In this document: in pieces, positions 8,296 to 16,903 of the stretch
How the letters are laid out: each line of letters opens with the position of its first letter
How positions within the stretch are numbered: the stretch's first letter is position 1
Source of the DNA: Micavibrio sp. UBA6147
GTDB taxonomy: Bacteria; Pseudomonadota; Alphaproteobacteria; Micavibrionales; UBA1664
NCBI GenBank assembly: GCA_002423185.1
Contig: DIUX01000003.1
Location: forward strand, 1-59,593
Direction: 5' to 3'
DNA length: 59,593 bases
Translations under genes and position numbers: made by a program
The notes under the pieces: generated by a model
What the model was told of the DNA's origin: nothing
Database searches by the model: none
What the model saw: the letters and a program-made list of their open reading frames with translations, nothing else

Positions 8296-8665
8296 TTCTA
8301 GCTCCTCATAAAATCAATGGTTGATGGAGTCGCGTGGTGCGGCTCTTGGCGGCATGGACTTTACGCCGCTTCGCCTCCCACACACTATGATGATTACGGA
8401 ATGCAAGGCGTAGACCCCGCAAACTGTAAAAATCCGTGGCACCCTATCGTCTTTGTTGGGGGAATGCAAGCTTTTTGGCACAGGCATGATAAGCGCAATC
8501 GCTAGCGGCAATCACATCTTGGATGGCAGGATATATTATGGAACACGATCGATTGAAGACATCGAGCTTGAAGCGCGGTGCCGACACGTGACGTTTGTGT
8601 GACGTTCTGGTCTGTGACGTTCGGGCGCGGCGTCACCGCCGCACACTATACCTATAGCTGGATAC
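8296..8665 (-). promoter_or_regulatory. rplK upstream region with candidate promoter
   Basis: This gap of 370 bases has no convincing gene. Minus-strand TTGCAT (8464-8469) and TAGGGT (8441-8446) are 17 bases apart, a plausible promoter that would leave a leader of about 140 bases before rplK. Near 8586-8625 the octamer GTGACGTT occurs three times (plus-strand reading), downstream of the 152-residue orphan. I see no matching terminator. Confidence 0.5.
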
Positions 8666-8675
8666 CTATCGCTGG
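8648..8675 (-). repeat. Stop-codon-spanning tandem duplication, 152-residue orphan
   Basis: Two adjacent 14-base units, 8648-8661 and 8662-8675, 13 of 14 identical (plus strand ATACCTAT[A/C]GCTGG). The TAG stop of the gene falls in the second unit and is copied in the first. Confidence 0.65.
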
Positions 8676-9124
8676 TTTTTAGGCCGAGCACCGAGCGCAG
8701 GACTGGCGGTGGACTGAGGGGCCGACGGGCTTGCTATGTCGTCGCTAACAATCTCTATGCCCCCGCGCTCACAATACATTTCAAGTCTTGCCTTCATGGT
8801 TTCGGCAAGGGCAACAACGGTTTCGCTCGCCGTGCCTGCGTTCGCGTTTCCAATGAACCTGTCCAGGACACCAAAATCGCCCCTTGTGGCATGTTGAATG
8901 CCCAATCCGATGTTGTTGCGATTGCCGAATCCGCTGCCGCCTCTTTCGGCGTTCTCGCCTGTGAGCAGAGCCTTGGCAAGCTTGTCAAAAGAATCCTTCA
9001 TTTTAGGGTCATCTAACCGATCAATGAGGCGTCCCGCGCTTGAAAGCTCTTCTGAAAAAAGGTTTCGATCTTCAACCGCTTTGAGAATCTCGTTTTTTGA
9101 ATAAGCAGAAAGTAGTTTTTCCAT
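8666..9124 (-). CDS. Orphan protein, 152 residues
   Basis: Function not recognised. AGGTG lies 4 bases before the ATG at 9124. The N-terminal half is predicted helical (MEKLLSAYSKNEILKAVEDR). A Gly/Asn-rich stretch near residues 60-75 (GGSGFGNRNNIGLG) follows, then a helical part with ETVVALAETMKARLEMYCE and a disordered, Ser/Pro/Ala-rich tail. No signal peptide or membrane segment. It belongs to the accessory block between nusG and rplK. Confidence 0.65.
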   Translation of the reverse strand: MEKLLSAYSKNEILKAVEDRNLFSEELSSAGRLIDRLDDPKMKDSFDKLAKALLTGENAERGGSGFGNRNNIGLGIQHATRGDFGVLDRFIGNANAGTASETVVALAETMKARLEMYCERGGIEIVSDDIASPSAPQSTASPALGARPKNQR

Positions 9125-9227
9125 AGAACACCTGCGTTTTATTTATTTCGTCCACATTATCAAATGTTACTTAATTTATGGTAAATAAAATGCGGTCAGC
9201 GATATGTATTGTTGCTGCTTGAAGCCT

Positions 9228-9677
9228 TTATTTCACGACGGTGAAACGATTAGCGGCTTGTGATGCGCCGTCTTGTTTGCGGCTTTGCAAATAGGCGGTC
9301 ATTTCGGGGCGGGCGTAAAGGTCGAGGTCTTTTTCGGCCTGTTTCAAGGCCAGAACCAGCGCGGGATAGCGGGTCACGGTTTGGCCATTGCCTGTTCCCA
9401 CCTTGTGCGCGGGCTTTTTCAATTCTTCGAGCAGCAAGCCAATATCGGAGGCCGTCAATTCAATGCGCTTGTCGCGGCCATTGAGGCTCTCGGCAAAGCC
9501 GGCGGTCAAGGTGATGTCGGCACCGGACGGGCGCGCCATGACGCCTGTGAACGTTCCCTTGCCATAGGTTTTGAGAAAGGCGGATAAGGCCGTGCCAGCA
9601 ATCAACGGAGTACCGGCAAAGGCACGGTTTGCGCGTTTTTCGAGGCTGAATACAAGTATTCCTTGTGGGGCGCTCAT
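9228..9677 (-). CDS. Orphan protein, 149 residues
   Basis: Function not recognised. Starts MSAPQGILVFSLEKRANRAF with GGGAAAAG upstream. Contains an alternating hydrophobic core suggestive of beta structure (FTGVMARPSGADITLTAGFA), then helices (DIGLLLEELKKPA and ALVLALKQAEKDLDLYAR). Soluble, with no signal peptide. Likely co-transcribed with the 152-residue orphan, 103 bases away. Confidence 0.65.
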   Translation of the reverse strand: MSAPQGILVFSLEKRANRAFAGTPLIAGTALSAFLKTYGKGTFTGVMARPSGADITLTAGFAESLNGRDKRIELTASDIGLLLEELKKPAHKVGTGNGQTVTRYPALVLALKQAEKDLDLYARPEMTAYLQSRKQDGASQAANRFTVVK

Positions 9678-9807
9678 CTTATCTTTTCCCGTGTTTCCAG
9701 CGCCTTGGAGGCACTGGTTTGCTTATATTTTTATAGTCTGAACTGGCACCACAATAGCAAAGTTAATGCATTATGTCAATTAATAAACAGCCCTTATCCA
9801 CTGGCCG

Positions 9808-9833
9808 TTCGGTCGGGGTATTCGGTCGGGGTA
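9808..9833. repeat. Tandem 13-bp duplication, intergenic
   Basis: TTCGGTCGGGGTA occurs twice without a gap (9808-9820, 9821-9833) between the divergent 149-residue orphan and the Nudix-like gene. It may affect their promoters, or may be only a replication-slippage product. Confidence 0.6.
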
Positions 9834-9950
9834 CTGGGCAAGACGGGACGCACGATATACGCCCGCTATACACCCGTTTTTACTTGCGTGAGCGCATGGC
9901 GTAGACTATGACAAATATAGACATAAAATTTATAGACAGGGGACTCACGC

Positions 9951-10763
9951 ATGAGCGAGAACAAAACGACAGAATCAGGCGCAAAACCAAACAGTGCGCC
10001 GGACAAAAGCGCTGCCGCGCTCATCGCCGCCTTTGACGCCGCCCGCGCCGATTTGCAAGGCAAAGACGCCGGTGCCAAAGAGGTCAATGCGGTGCTGGCC
10101 GATCTTGTCGCGCGGTTTCATACCCCCGTTCCTTGGGCGAACCAGACCCCGCAAATATCCTCGGTGCTTCAGGCCGATGGCGGGTCGGGCGTGGTGTGCT
10201 ATGCGTTTGACCGCAGCATCGGCGAGTATGTCGCCGTGATGGTACAGGCCAATACCGACAAAGCCAAAAACGGCGATTTATATCAAATCCCTGGCGGATT
10301 CATTAACTTTGCGGGGCAGGAAGATTTGCTCACCGCCGTTGCGCGCGAAGTGTCGGAAGAAGTACGCGACATCAATGGCGCCTTGCTCGCACCGATCGCC
10401 AAAGACCGCTTTGTGCATCTGGATCATTTATTGTTCTATATCGGCGGCAAGCCGCGCTATGTGGACGGGTTCGGCGTTGAGTTGACGCAAGACGAACTTG
10501 ATACCTGCAAAGATTTTATCCGCAGCCTCGGCGCAGGCCAGCAAAGCGACGGCACGAACCCAAAGCGCGACGCTTTCGTCAAAGCGACTGAGAATGAGCT
10601 GTACGGTATGAAAATTATTCCGGTCAAAGAGATTTTGAGCAATCCCGCTTGCTTGAACCACCAAGACCAGATTTCATTGTTTAAAAAGCTGGATGATTAT
10701 CTTGCCGCTTCGGCGAAGCCTGCCGCCGCGCCTAAAATTGCCAAGCCGCGCAAGCCTTCATAG
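9951..10763 (+). CDS. Nudix-like hydrolase, 270 residues
   Basis: Nudix enzymes hydrolyse nucleoside diphosphates linked to another moiety. The box at residues 115-140 reads PGGFINFAGQEDLLTAVARE then VSEEV. The metal-binding RExxEE core (R132, E133, E136, E137) is intact. The spacing from the GG to the next Glu is two residues longer than in the canonical GX5E pattern, so this is a variant. The substrate cannot be told. AGGGGA precedes the ATG at 9951. It is convergent with the HTH gene, 18 bases apart. A Lys/Ala/Pro-rich tail ends the protein. Confidence 0.72.
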   Translation: MSENKTTESGAKPNSAPDKSAAALIAAFDAARADLQGKDAGAKEVNAVLADLVARFHTPVPWANQTPQISSVLQADGGSGVVCYAFDRSIGEYVAVMVQANTDKAKNGDLYQIPGGFINFAGQEDLLTAVAREVSEEVRDINGALLAPIAKDRFVHLDHLLFYIGGKPRYVDGFGVELTQDELDTCKDFIRSLGAGQQSDGTNPKRDAFVKATENELYGMKIIPVKEILSNPACLNHQDQISLFKKLDDYLAASAKPAAAPKIAKPRKPS

Positions 10764-10781
10764 ACGTAAGGCGGCGGATTA

Positions 10782-11420
10782 TTAGGACAGAATATCGGAT
10801 TTATCCCAGATGTAATTGAACACGCGCCGCTGGTTATCCGCCAGATTGCGGTTTGAGATGATGAGCCATTCTTTTTGGTCTTGGAGCATCATGGCGTAGT
10901 GATCGGTAAAGATCATGGTCGGGGTGGTAGCGTTGAAGATGTCCTTCGGCACGCGGCGATGCCAGCTTAGCGGCCCGATGATGTCGGAAGACAGGTTATT
11001 CGGGCTCGCCAGCACACGTTGTTTGAGGCCGGATTCTTGCAGCCTTGCGATATGGCTTCGCACATGTTCCCAGAGTGTTTCGTTGAAGTCGCTGTAGTCC
11101 ACGCCGCTGACCAGAATTTCCTGTTCCTCGGATTGGAGCAAGCTGGCGAAGGCCATGTCCATGATCTGCTGGGCGTAATCGGGGCCTTGGATGATGGTCA
11201 CGGCACTGGGGCGGGCGCGAACGCCGCCTTGAATGAATTCGATTCCATCGCTTTCGAACGCCGCGCGGATGGAGTCTGCCGTTTGCGGAGTCGGGCGGAA
11301 TTTACCGACCTCGATATTGGTGATCGCAGTTTGGGACAGGCCAGCTCGCTCGCCCAATTCTTTTTGTGACCAGCCTTTGAGCGCACGTGCCGCGCGAATT
11401 TGCTCGATGGATATTATCAT
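10782..11420 (-). CDS. XRE-type HTH regulator with C-terminal sensor domain
   Basis: Helix-turn-helix at residues 5-60: RAARALKGWSQKELGERAG followed by LSQTAITNIEVGKFRPT, a typical Cro/C1-type fold. The C-terminal part, about 75-212, is not a standard XRE tail. It reads ALLQSEEQEILVSGVDYSDF and MIFTDHYAMMLQDQKEWLII, and resembles PLD-like or TrmB-type effector domains that sense a ligand. That resemblance is by pattern only. It probably regulates neighbouring accessory genes such as the convergent Nudix-like gene; no operator was identified. Confidence 0.75.
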   Translation of the reverse strand: MIISIEQIRAARALKGWSQKELGERAGLSQTAITNIEVGKFRPTPQTADSIRAAFESDGIEFIQGGVRARPSAVTIIQGPDYAQQIMDMAFASLLQSEEQEILVSGVDYSDFNETLWEHVRSHIARLQESGLKQRVLASPNNLSSDIIGPLSWHRRVPKDIFNATTPTMIFTDHYAMMLQDQKEWLIISNRNLADNQRRVFNYIWDKSDILS

Positions 11421-11498
11421 CTCGTTTTCTCGTTGCTCAGTAACCGTTTATATTTGCGTTGCCGACACACCTCACTATTGAGAGATACGGCAAAAAAG

Positions 11499-11518
11499 AA
11501 GGCCCTGTGAGAGGCCTT
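11499..11518 (-). terminator. Terminator of the secE-nusG unit
   Basis: Minus-strand stem AAGGCC / GGCCTT with an 8-base loop, followed by CTTTTTTG, 16 bases after the nusG stop. It indicates that secE-nusG is transcribed separately from rplK. Confidence 0.8.
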
Positions 11519-11533
11519 TCTTTGCTGTGTGCG

Positions 11534-12064
11534 CTATGATTTTTCGACTTGGGTGTATTCCAACTCGACCGGAGTGGAACGGCCGAAAATCGACACGGAT
11601 ACTTTGATCCGGCCTTTTTCTTCGTCCACTTCCTCCACCATGCCGTTAAAGCTCGCGAACGGACCATCGGTGACGCGGACTTCTTCGCCGATTTCATAGA
11701 TGATGCTGGAACGCGGGCGCTCAACACCTTCTTGCATTTGGGTGAGGATGCGGGTGGCTTCCTTTTCCGAGATTGGTGCGGGTTTGTTGCTGGCGCCGAG
11801 GAACCCCGTGACTTTTGGCGTGTCTTTGACGAGGTGCCATGCTTGGTCGCTCATGTCCATTTTAATCAGGACGTAACCAGGGAAGAATTTGCGTTCGGCG
11901 CTCACCTTTTGGCCGCGCTTCATTTCAATGACTTCTTCGGTCGGAACCATGATTTCGGCGAATCTTTCTTCCAAGCCTTGTTTGCGGGCTTTTTCCCAGA
12001 TTGCGTCCGCAACCTTGCCTTCAAATCCCGAATAAACGTGAAGAACATACCATCTGTGAGCCAT
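11534..12064 (-). CDS. nusG: Transcription termination/antitermination protein NusG
   Basis: Processivity factor that binds RNA polymerase and couples it to Rho or the ribosome. Starting at the ATG at 12064 (MAHRWYVLHVYSGFEGKVAD) gives 176 residues, a usual length; AGGAAAG precedes it, while an in-frame upstream start to 12097 has no support. The NGN domain covers about 1-110 (FFPGYVLIKMDM present). The KOW domain is at the end: VRVTDGPFASFNGMVEEVDE and RIKVSVSIFGRSTPVELE. Confidence 0.97.
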   Translation of the reverse strand: MAHRWYVLHVYSGFEGKVADAIWEKARKQGLEERFAEIMVPTEEVIEMKRGQKVSAERKFFPGYVLIKMDMSDQAWHLVKDTPKVTGFLGASNKPAPISEKEATRILTQMQEGVERPRSSIIYEIGEEVRVTDGPFASFNGMVEEVDEEKGRIKVSVSIFGRSTPVELEYTQVEKS

Positions 12065-12131
12065 AGCGGTTTCTTTCCTATGTTTTAAAAAATTCAATTA
12101 TTTCAGGCGCCGCGCGGGCGCCGATCATGCC

Positions 12132-12320
12132 TTAGCCGAGGATTTTCTCAATGCCGAAGGCAACGATTTGATCCACGATGAACAAGAAGATGGCAACGAT
12201 TGTCACCATGACAAACACCATAATCATCGACACTGTCGTTTCCTTGCGGGACGGCCACGTCACTTTCTTCATTTCTTGACTGACGTTGCGGACGAATTCT
12301 AGGGGATTCGCTTTAGCCAT
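12132..12320 (-). CDS. secE: Preprotein translocase subunit SecE
   Basis: Small essential clamp of the SecYEG channel. It has 62 residues with one membrane segment (SMIMVFVMVTIVAIFLFIV) and the conserved VTWPSRKET motif before it, typical of single-span SecE. It lies 67 bases upstream of nusG. The tRNA-Trp that usually precedes it is not here but at 53895-53970. Confidence 0.96.
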   Translation of the reverse strand: MAKANPLEFVRNVSQEMKKVTWPSRKETTVSMIMVFVMVTIVAIFLFIVDQIVAFGIEKILG

Positions 12321-12493
12321 ATGTGCCTTCTCTTTCCTCGTAAATCTGTGTCATTCCGACAAAAGGTTCGTGTCTTCGGGCTGCGCGCCGCGTTGTTTCG
12401 AACCATATTGTCAGGGAATACCAAGATACATATCCCTTTTTAAAAAGCAACGCCAGAAAAAACTGATCCCCCACAAAAGAAAAGCCAAAGAAA

Positions 12494-12523
12494 AAACCGC
12501 CCCCGCGCATTGGGGGGCGGTTT
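12494..12523 (-). terminator. Terminator of the serpin gene
   Basis: Long GC-rich stem (AAACCGCCCC pairing with GGGGCGGTTT) followed on the minus strand by a T-run, 66 bases after the serpin stop. Strong intrinsic terminator. Confidence 0.88.
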
Positions 12524-12552
12524 CTTGATGTCTTGGCCAGAGAAGCCTCGGT

Positions 12553-12594
12553 CGAGAAGCTTAGGCCGAGAAGCTTAGGCCGAGAAGCTTAGGC
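12553..12594 (-). repeat. Stop-codon-spanning triple tandem repeat, serpin
   Basis: Three identical 14-base units (plus strand CGAGAAGCTTAGGC) at 12553-12566, 12567-12580 and 12581-12594. The serpin TAA is in the unit nearest the gene and is repeated in the other two. Confidence 0.85.
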
Positions 12595-13839
12595 CGGCTT
12601 CATCGCTTTGTTCGGTTTGTTCACGATACCGGTGAACAACACAGCCTTGGTCTTGATGTCTTGAAGGGCAAAGACAAAGGAGCGGTCGAATTTGAGGTCG
12701 ATTTGCTTTGGCTCCGGCTTCATGCACTCAAGCGACATACGCGCATACGTCACGGCGGCGGCTTCGCTGCCTTTTTCATCGGATTTGAAAACGACTTTTT
12801 GTTTAACTTCGCTGACATACGGACGACCGATCACGACCATCGGCGTGAAATCGGCTCTGGAGTCAAACATGTCTTGTGCGCCGAGGCTTTCCAACACTGG
12901 CTTCAGGTCATGTTCTTGGTCAATGTCCAGCTTCGGCAATTCGATGGAGCCAACCGCCGCACCGAAACGATCGGACAACCAAGCCGGTGTTTTGCCGGTG
13001 GTGGTTTGTGAGGCGAACCAATCGCGTGCCGAAACATTGTCATCCGTCGGACGAACAAGAACAAGGCGCATGGTCGGGTGTTTGCGGGCTTCATAGTCGA
13101 GCTTGCCATAGGTTAGGGACAGGGCTTCATAGTCTTGACCGTTTAGGTAGCTGAACTCTTGTTCTTCAACGGGGTCGGAGTCCATGTGCATCATGTCGGT
13201 TGTAAAGGCATCGCCATTCGCATCAGTGAAGGTTTTTTCCGCGGTCAATGCGGCGTCAAACGGAGTTGTCCAATCGCCCTTGAAGTACAGCGCAGAGGCC
13301 AAAATCGCGAGGTCGTCGGGGCTGAGATCCTGAATAATCTCGTCGATATTTCCGGCTGTGTTGTCGCTGCACCATTGGTTGATGGCGTCCACAACGGACG
13401 GGTCGGAGAACGGAACGGCGTTGACATCAGAACCCATCGCCGCCAAACGGTCAACGAAGTCTTGACGCAGCGCGACTTGTTCGCTGTTTGCCCATGTTGC
13501 GTAGGCGGTGGTGAGGGTGACGCTGTCTTTATTCGCGAGCAAGACATCCTTCACCAATTGACCGAAATCGGCCAATTTACCATCGAGGTTGGCGGCGTCC
13601 GTGGCGAATAATGTTTTTGCCAACTGGTCACGCGTGTTGCCGGCGGAGCCATTCGCAACCATCGCAAGGCATTGCAACGCGTTGAACGGAGAAATCACGA
13701 GGTTTTCACCCTTGTCGTCTTGGGCAGCGGAAGCGGCCTGTGTGAAGGCGAGTGTCAATTGGATGCCGTCGCGAACAGCTTGGCTCATGGAATAGCCGTA
13801 CGGATCTTCGTTATACAATTCTTGTGGTGTTTTTGTCAT
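12589..13839 (-). CDS. Serpin-family protease inhibitor
   Basis: Serpins trap serine or cysteine proteases by a suicide mechanism. The 416 residues cover the whole fold: VISPFNALQCLAMVANGSAG, DDLAILASALYFKGDWTTPF, and the breach/shutter region KVVFKSDEKGSEAAAVTYAR. The hinge EKGSEAAAV has the small residues needed for loop insertion, so it is predicted to be inhibitory. The loop before FDRSFVF is about 5 residues longer than in alpha-1-antitrypsin, so the P1 residue is uncertain; it lies in the region LECMKPEPK. No signal peptide is seen, suggesting a cytoplasmic role or non-classical export. AAGGA precedes the ATG at 13839. Serpins are uncommon in Alphaproteobacteria. Confidence 0.93.
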   Translation of the reverse strand: MTKTPQELYNEDPYGYSMSQAVRDGIQLTLAFTQAASAAQDDKGENLVISPFNALQCLAMVANGSAGNTRDQLAKTLFATDAANLDGKLADFGQLVKDVLLANKDSVTLTTAYATWANSEQVALRQDFVDRLAAMGSDVNAVPFSDPSVVDAINQWCSDNTAGNIDEIIQDLSPDDLAILASALYFKGDWTTPFDAALTAEKTFTDANGDAFTTDMMHMDSDPVEEQEFSYLNGQDYEALSLTYGKLDYEARKHPTMRLVLVRPTDDNVSARDWFASQTTTGKTPAWLSDRFGAAVGSIELPKLDIDQEHDLKPVLESLGAQDMFDSRADFTPMVVIGRPYVSEVKQKVVFKSDEKGSEAAAVTYARMSLECMKPEPKQIDLKFDRSFVFALQDIKTKAVLFTGIVNKPNKAMKPA

Positions 13840-13967
13840 GATTCATATCCTTATTCTGTGTGTGGTTACCTTCCCTGAAGCCTTGTCATAAAGCGTGACC
13901 CGTGCGCTGTCAAACTAATTCCATAAAATAATGTTTTGCAGCGCAGCATGGGCGACGCCACACGAAA

Positions 13968-13996
13968 AACGCCCCGCCAAACCAAGGCGGAGCGTT
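13968..13996 (-). terminator. Terminator of the sigma factor-vWA operon
   Basis: Minus-strand stem AACGCTCCGCC / GGCGGGGCGTT (one mismatch) with a 7-base loop and a TTT tail, in the gap between the vWA gene and the serpin. Confidence 0.78.
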
Positions 13997-14122
13997 ATTT
14001 TTAAGGTATGATGGGTGGCGTAATCCTAAACCACAAATTCCCGTAAAATCGTCATAAAACTGACGCTGGAACAGAGGTATAGACAGACCTGCCCCCGCCC
14101 TTACACACACGTATTCATCGAT

Positions 14123-16264
14123 TTATTGACCGCCCATCTCGCTTGCGGATTTTGCAAGGCGGACGATCTGGATGAACTCTGAGCGATATCCGAATTGGTC
14201 TTCGCCTTTGGATTTTTGCGCCAAGGTGATGACATCGTCATAGGTGAATTGGCCGGTATATTTGCCGCCTTTAAGCAATTGACCGAAGCCTGCAACCGCG
14301 CTCGCCCACTCGGTTTCCTGATCCGAAATATCGGCGCGGTCATCGGTGATCGGGGTTTCGATCAGGCGCGATGTGTCCTCATCCGGCAATTTGTAGCGGA
14401 TTTTGAGGAAGGCGTATTCATCGCTCTTGCCTGCTTGCGCCTTGGTGGCTTCGTCCTTGCCTTGGGCGTGGTCGTAGCGTGTTTCACCAAGGGCAGTTTC
14501 TTCGCCTTTCGGAGTGACTTCATAGATCGCGGTGACGGTATGCCCCGACCCGATGTCGCCAGCGTCAACCTTGTCATTGTTGAAATCCTCACGCTTCAAG
14601 GCGCGGGTTTCATAGCCGATCAAGCGGTATTCCGCCACGGTTGCGGGGTTGAATTCGACCTGAATTTTCACGTCTTTGGCAATCGGGAACAGGGCGGATG
14701 TCGCCTCCTCCACCAGCACTTTGCGGGCTTCGTTCAGCGTGTCGATATAGGCCGCAACGCCGTTGCCGTTTTGCGCCAGAGTTTGCATCATATGGTCGTT
14801 CAAATTGCCCTGACCAAAGCCCAGAACCGACAGGAAAACGCCCTTTTCGCGTTTGCGCTCGACAAAGTCTTTGAGTTCCTCACGGTTCGTGATGCCGACA
14901 TTAAAGTCACCATCGGTCGCCAAAATGATGCGATTCACCGCGTCTTTGTCGAAATTGCTCTCCGCCAATTCATAGGCCAGTTGAATCCCCTGCGCCCCCG
15001 CCGTTCCGCCGCCGGCGGACAGGCTGTTCATAGCATCGAGAATTTTGGCTTTGTCCTTGACTTTTGTCGGTTCCAGCACTGTTCCGGCGCTGCCGGCATA
15101 GACGGCAATCGCCACCGTGTCGTCCTCGTCCAGCGTATCGAGCAAGAGTTTCATCGAATTCTTAACGAGGGGGAGTTTATCCGCCGCATCCATTGAGCCG
15201 CTGGTATCCAGCAAGAAGACAAGATTGCTGCGCGGTTTTGTTTCGATGTCATAGCCCTTGATCCCGATATGGACGAGTTTATTGCCGTCTTTCCATGGGC
15301 TGGGCGTCACCGTCACAGATGGCTGGAACGGGGCGTCTTTGTCTTTGGGCAAGGCGTAGTCATAGTCGAAATAATTGACCATTTCCTCGATCCGTACCGC
15401 GTCTTTTTGCGGCAGGACGCCGTTCATGATCTGCTTGCGGATGAAGGCATAAGACGCCGTGTCGACATCGACCGAGAAGGTTGATACGGGTTCGGCGGTG
15501 ACGGATTTAATCGCGTTTTCTTCGACGTCTTCGAATTTGTCGCGACCAACGTCTTTATAGCCTTGCGGAACGTGTATGTCCGGCATCTGGGCAATCATCA
15601 TTTGCGGCTTGGCGGATGGAGCATAGAGGCCTTCCGTAGAGTTGAGCGACATGGAGTCGGCTTCTCTTGTGCGCGCTGCGCCGCCGCTTACAGGAGCCGA
15701 AGACGGGGCGGGCATCGCCATGTCGGCGCTTTGCAACTCTTGTATGTATTCCTTTTTGGCTTCTTGCGGCGCGATCATTTTCGCCAAGCCATTCTTAAAG
15801 CTTTGTGTCGACGATGGCTCTTGTCGAACCATTCCAGCCAGGCCGCCCCCCAGCCCCACATATGATTTATTAGCCCAAGGCGCCTGATCCATCGTTGTCG
15901 CAACCGCGAACACCGTGACCATTGCTGTTGCCAGACCGCCGTAAATCCATTTCTTGTTCATTTTTTCTCTCCGTTTTGGTTTATCGGCCTGTTGGCCGCT
16001 CATATCCTTAGGACGGGAGAAGAATGGTAATCCTTGGAAAAAACTTTTATTTTTTTGAATATTTTTTTCAAGCGATTGTTTTTTAATGTCTTTTTGAACA
16101 TCGTCAAACTCCGCCATCGCCAAATTCATGGCGATTTTGCGGGCGTTGTCGTCCGGTGCGGGGGTGCGCAGATGCGCCAGAGATTTCAAAATATCCTCAG
16201 CCGCCGCGGCTGCGTCGGGGCGGTCGTTCCTCGGGGGGAGTGTGTCGTCCGTATCGTTATCCAT
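14123..16264 (-). CDS. Membrane-anchored vWA-domain protein, YfbK-like
   Basis: 713 residues. An acidic cytoplasmic N-terminus (about 1-100) is followed by one membrane segment at about 106-124 (WIYGGLATAMVTVFAVATT). Then comes a family-specific domain (about 230-345), and a vWA domain with the metal site DTSGSM at 353-358 and TDGDFNVG further on. A C-terminal DUF3520-like domain ends near residue 710. The start overlaps the sigma factor stop by 8 bases, so the two are translationally coupled and the N-terminus is positioned to act as an anti-sigma segment. YfbK-type proteins often sit beside ECF sigma factors. The ligand bound by the vWA domain is unknown. Confidence 0.92.
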   Translation of the reverse strand: MDNDTDDTLPPRNDRPDAAAAAEDILKSLAHLRTPAPDDNARKIAMNLAMAEFDDVQKDIKKQSLEKNIQKNKSFFQGLPFFSRPKDMSGQQADKPKRREKMNKKWIYGGLATAMVTVFAVATTMDQAPWANKSYVGLGGGLAGMVRQEPSSTQSFKNGLAKMIAPQEAKKEYIQELQSADMAMPAPSSAPVSGGAARTREADSMSLNSTEGLYAPSAKPQMMIAQMPDIHVPQGYKDVGRDKFEDVEENAIKSVTAEPVSTFSVDVDTASYAFIRKQIMNGVLPQKDAVRIEEMVNYFDYDYALPKDKDAPFQPSVTVTPSPWKDGNKLVHIGIKGYDIETKPRSNLVFLLDTSGSMDAADKLPLVKNSMKLLLDTLDEDDTVAIAVYAGSAGTVLEPTKVKDKAKILDAMNSLSAGGGTAGAQGIQLAYELAESNFDKDAVNRIILATDGDFNVGITNREELKDFVERKREKGVFLSVLGFGQGNLNDHMMQTLAQNGNGVAAYIDTLNEARKVLVEEATSALFPIAKDVKIQVEFNPATVAEYRLIGYETRALKREDFNNDKVDAGDIGSGHTVTAIYEVTPKGEETALGETRYDHAQGKDEATKAQAGKSDEYAFLKIRYKLPDEDTSRLIETPITDDRADISDQETEWASAVAGFGQLLKGGKYTGQFTYDDVITLAQKSKGEDQFGYRSEFIQIVRLAKSASEMGGQ

Positions 16265-16811
16265 GGCGGCGCCCTCCTTCCTTTATACTGTCCTTCATGG
16301 CATCCAGCTTTTTACGGCCTTCGTGGATGTACCATGACACGGTGCTTTCCTTGCAATCCATCACGGTGGCGGCTTCTTTGTGGCTCAACCCCTCCGCCGC
16401 GACGAGCAAGATGGCGGTTTTTTCATTGTCCGGCAACGCCGAAACCGCGCGCAGGACTTGCGCCGCGTAATGCGCTTCGTCCGGTGATGCCTCACCGCCC
16501 GCTATCTCATGCTCGTGATCCATGATGTCGTCCATGGGTTTATCCTTGCGCTTCATATCCTTTGCCGTGTTGATGACCATACGGTAAAGCCAGCTTTTGA
16601 ACGCCGATTGGAACGCATAGCCCGCAATGGCGCGGGCGAGCTTGATGCACACGTCCTGCGCGATGTCCTGCGCGTCGTCCCTGTGCCCGCACCATTTATA
16701 GGCGATGCGGAAAATAAGGTCGTAGTGAAGCTCCACCAGCCGCGCAAACGCATTGCGGTCGCCGCGCTGTGCCTGCGTAATAAGGGTGGTGAGCGTGTCG
16801 TCCTGTTCCAT
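16257..16811 (-). CDS. ECF-type RNA polymerase sigma factor
   Basis: 184 residues. Region 2 is seen in FARLVELHYDLIFRIAYKWC and DAQDIAQDVCIKLARAIAGY, region 4 in LPDNEKTAILLVAAEGLSHK and MDCKESTVSWYIHEGRKKL. No regions 1 or 3, as expected of an extracytoplasmic-function sigma. GGACGG precedes the ATG at 16811. The adjacent vWA membrane protein is the likely regulator. The stimulus and regulon are not visible; the ChaN-like and TerC genes behind it are candidates by position only. Confidence 0.93.
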   Translation of the reverse strand: MEQDDTLTTLITQAQRGDRNAFARLVELHYDLIFRIAYKWCGHRDDAQDIAQDVCIKLARAIAGYAFQSAFKSWLYRMVINTAKDMKRKDKPMDDIMDHEHEIAGGEASPDEAHYAAQVLRAVSALPDNEKTAILLVAAEGLSHKEAATVMDCKESTVSWYIHEGRKKLDAMKDSIKEGGRRHG

Positions 16812-16903
16812 ATCCGTCCATCGGTCATATAGTTAGGACGTATCGTATCAGAAAATCCTTGGAGAATCTTTCGAGAATTTTAGGGGAATTTTCAAGTGCC
16901 TGA

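Noticed and set aside
8314..8511. Small frame upstream of rplK
   Set aside because: It overlaps the candidate rplK promoter and has no coding signal.
12313..12510. Short minus-strand frame upstream of secE
   Set aside because: It is low complexity over the serpin terminator and has no ribosome binding site or homology that I recognise.
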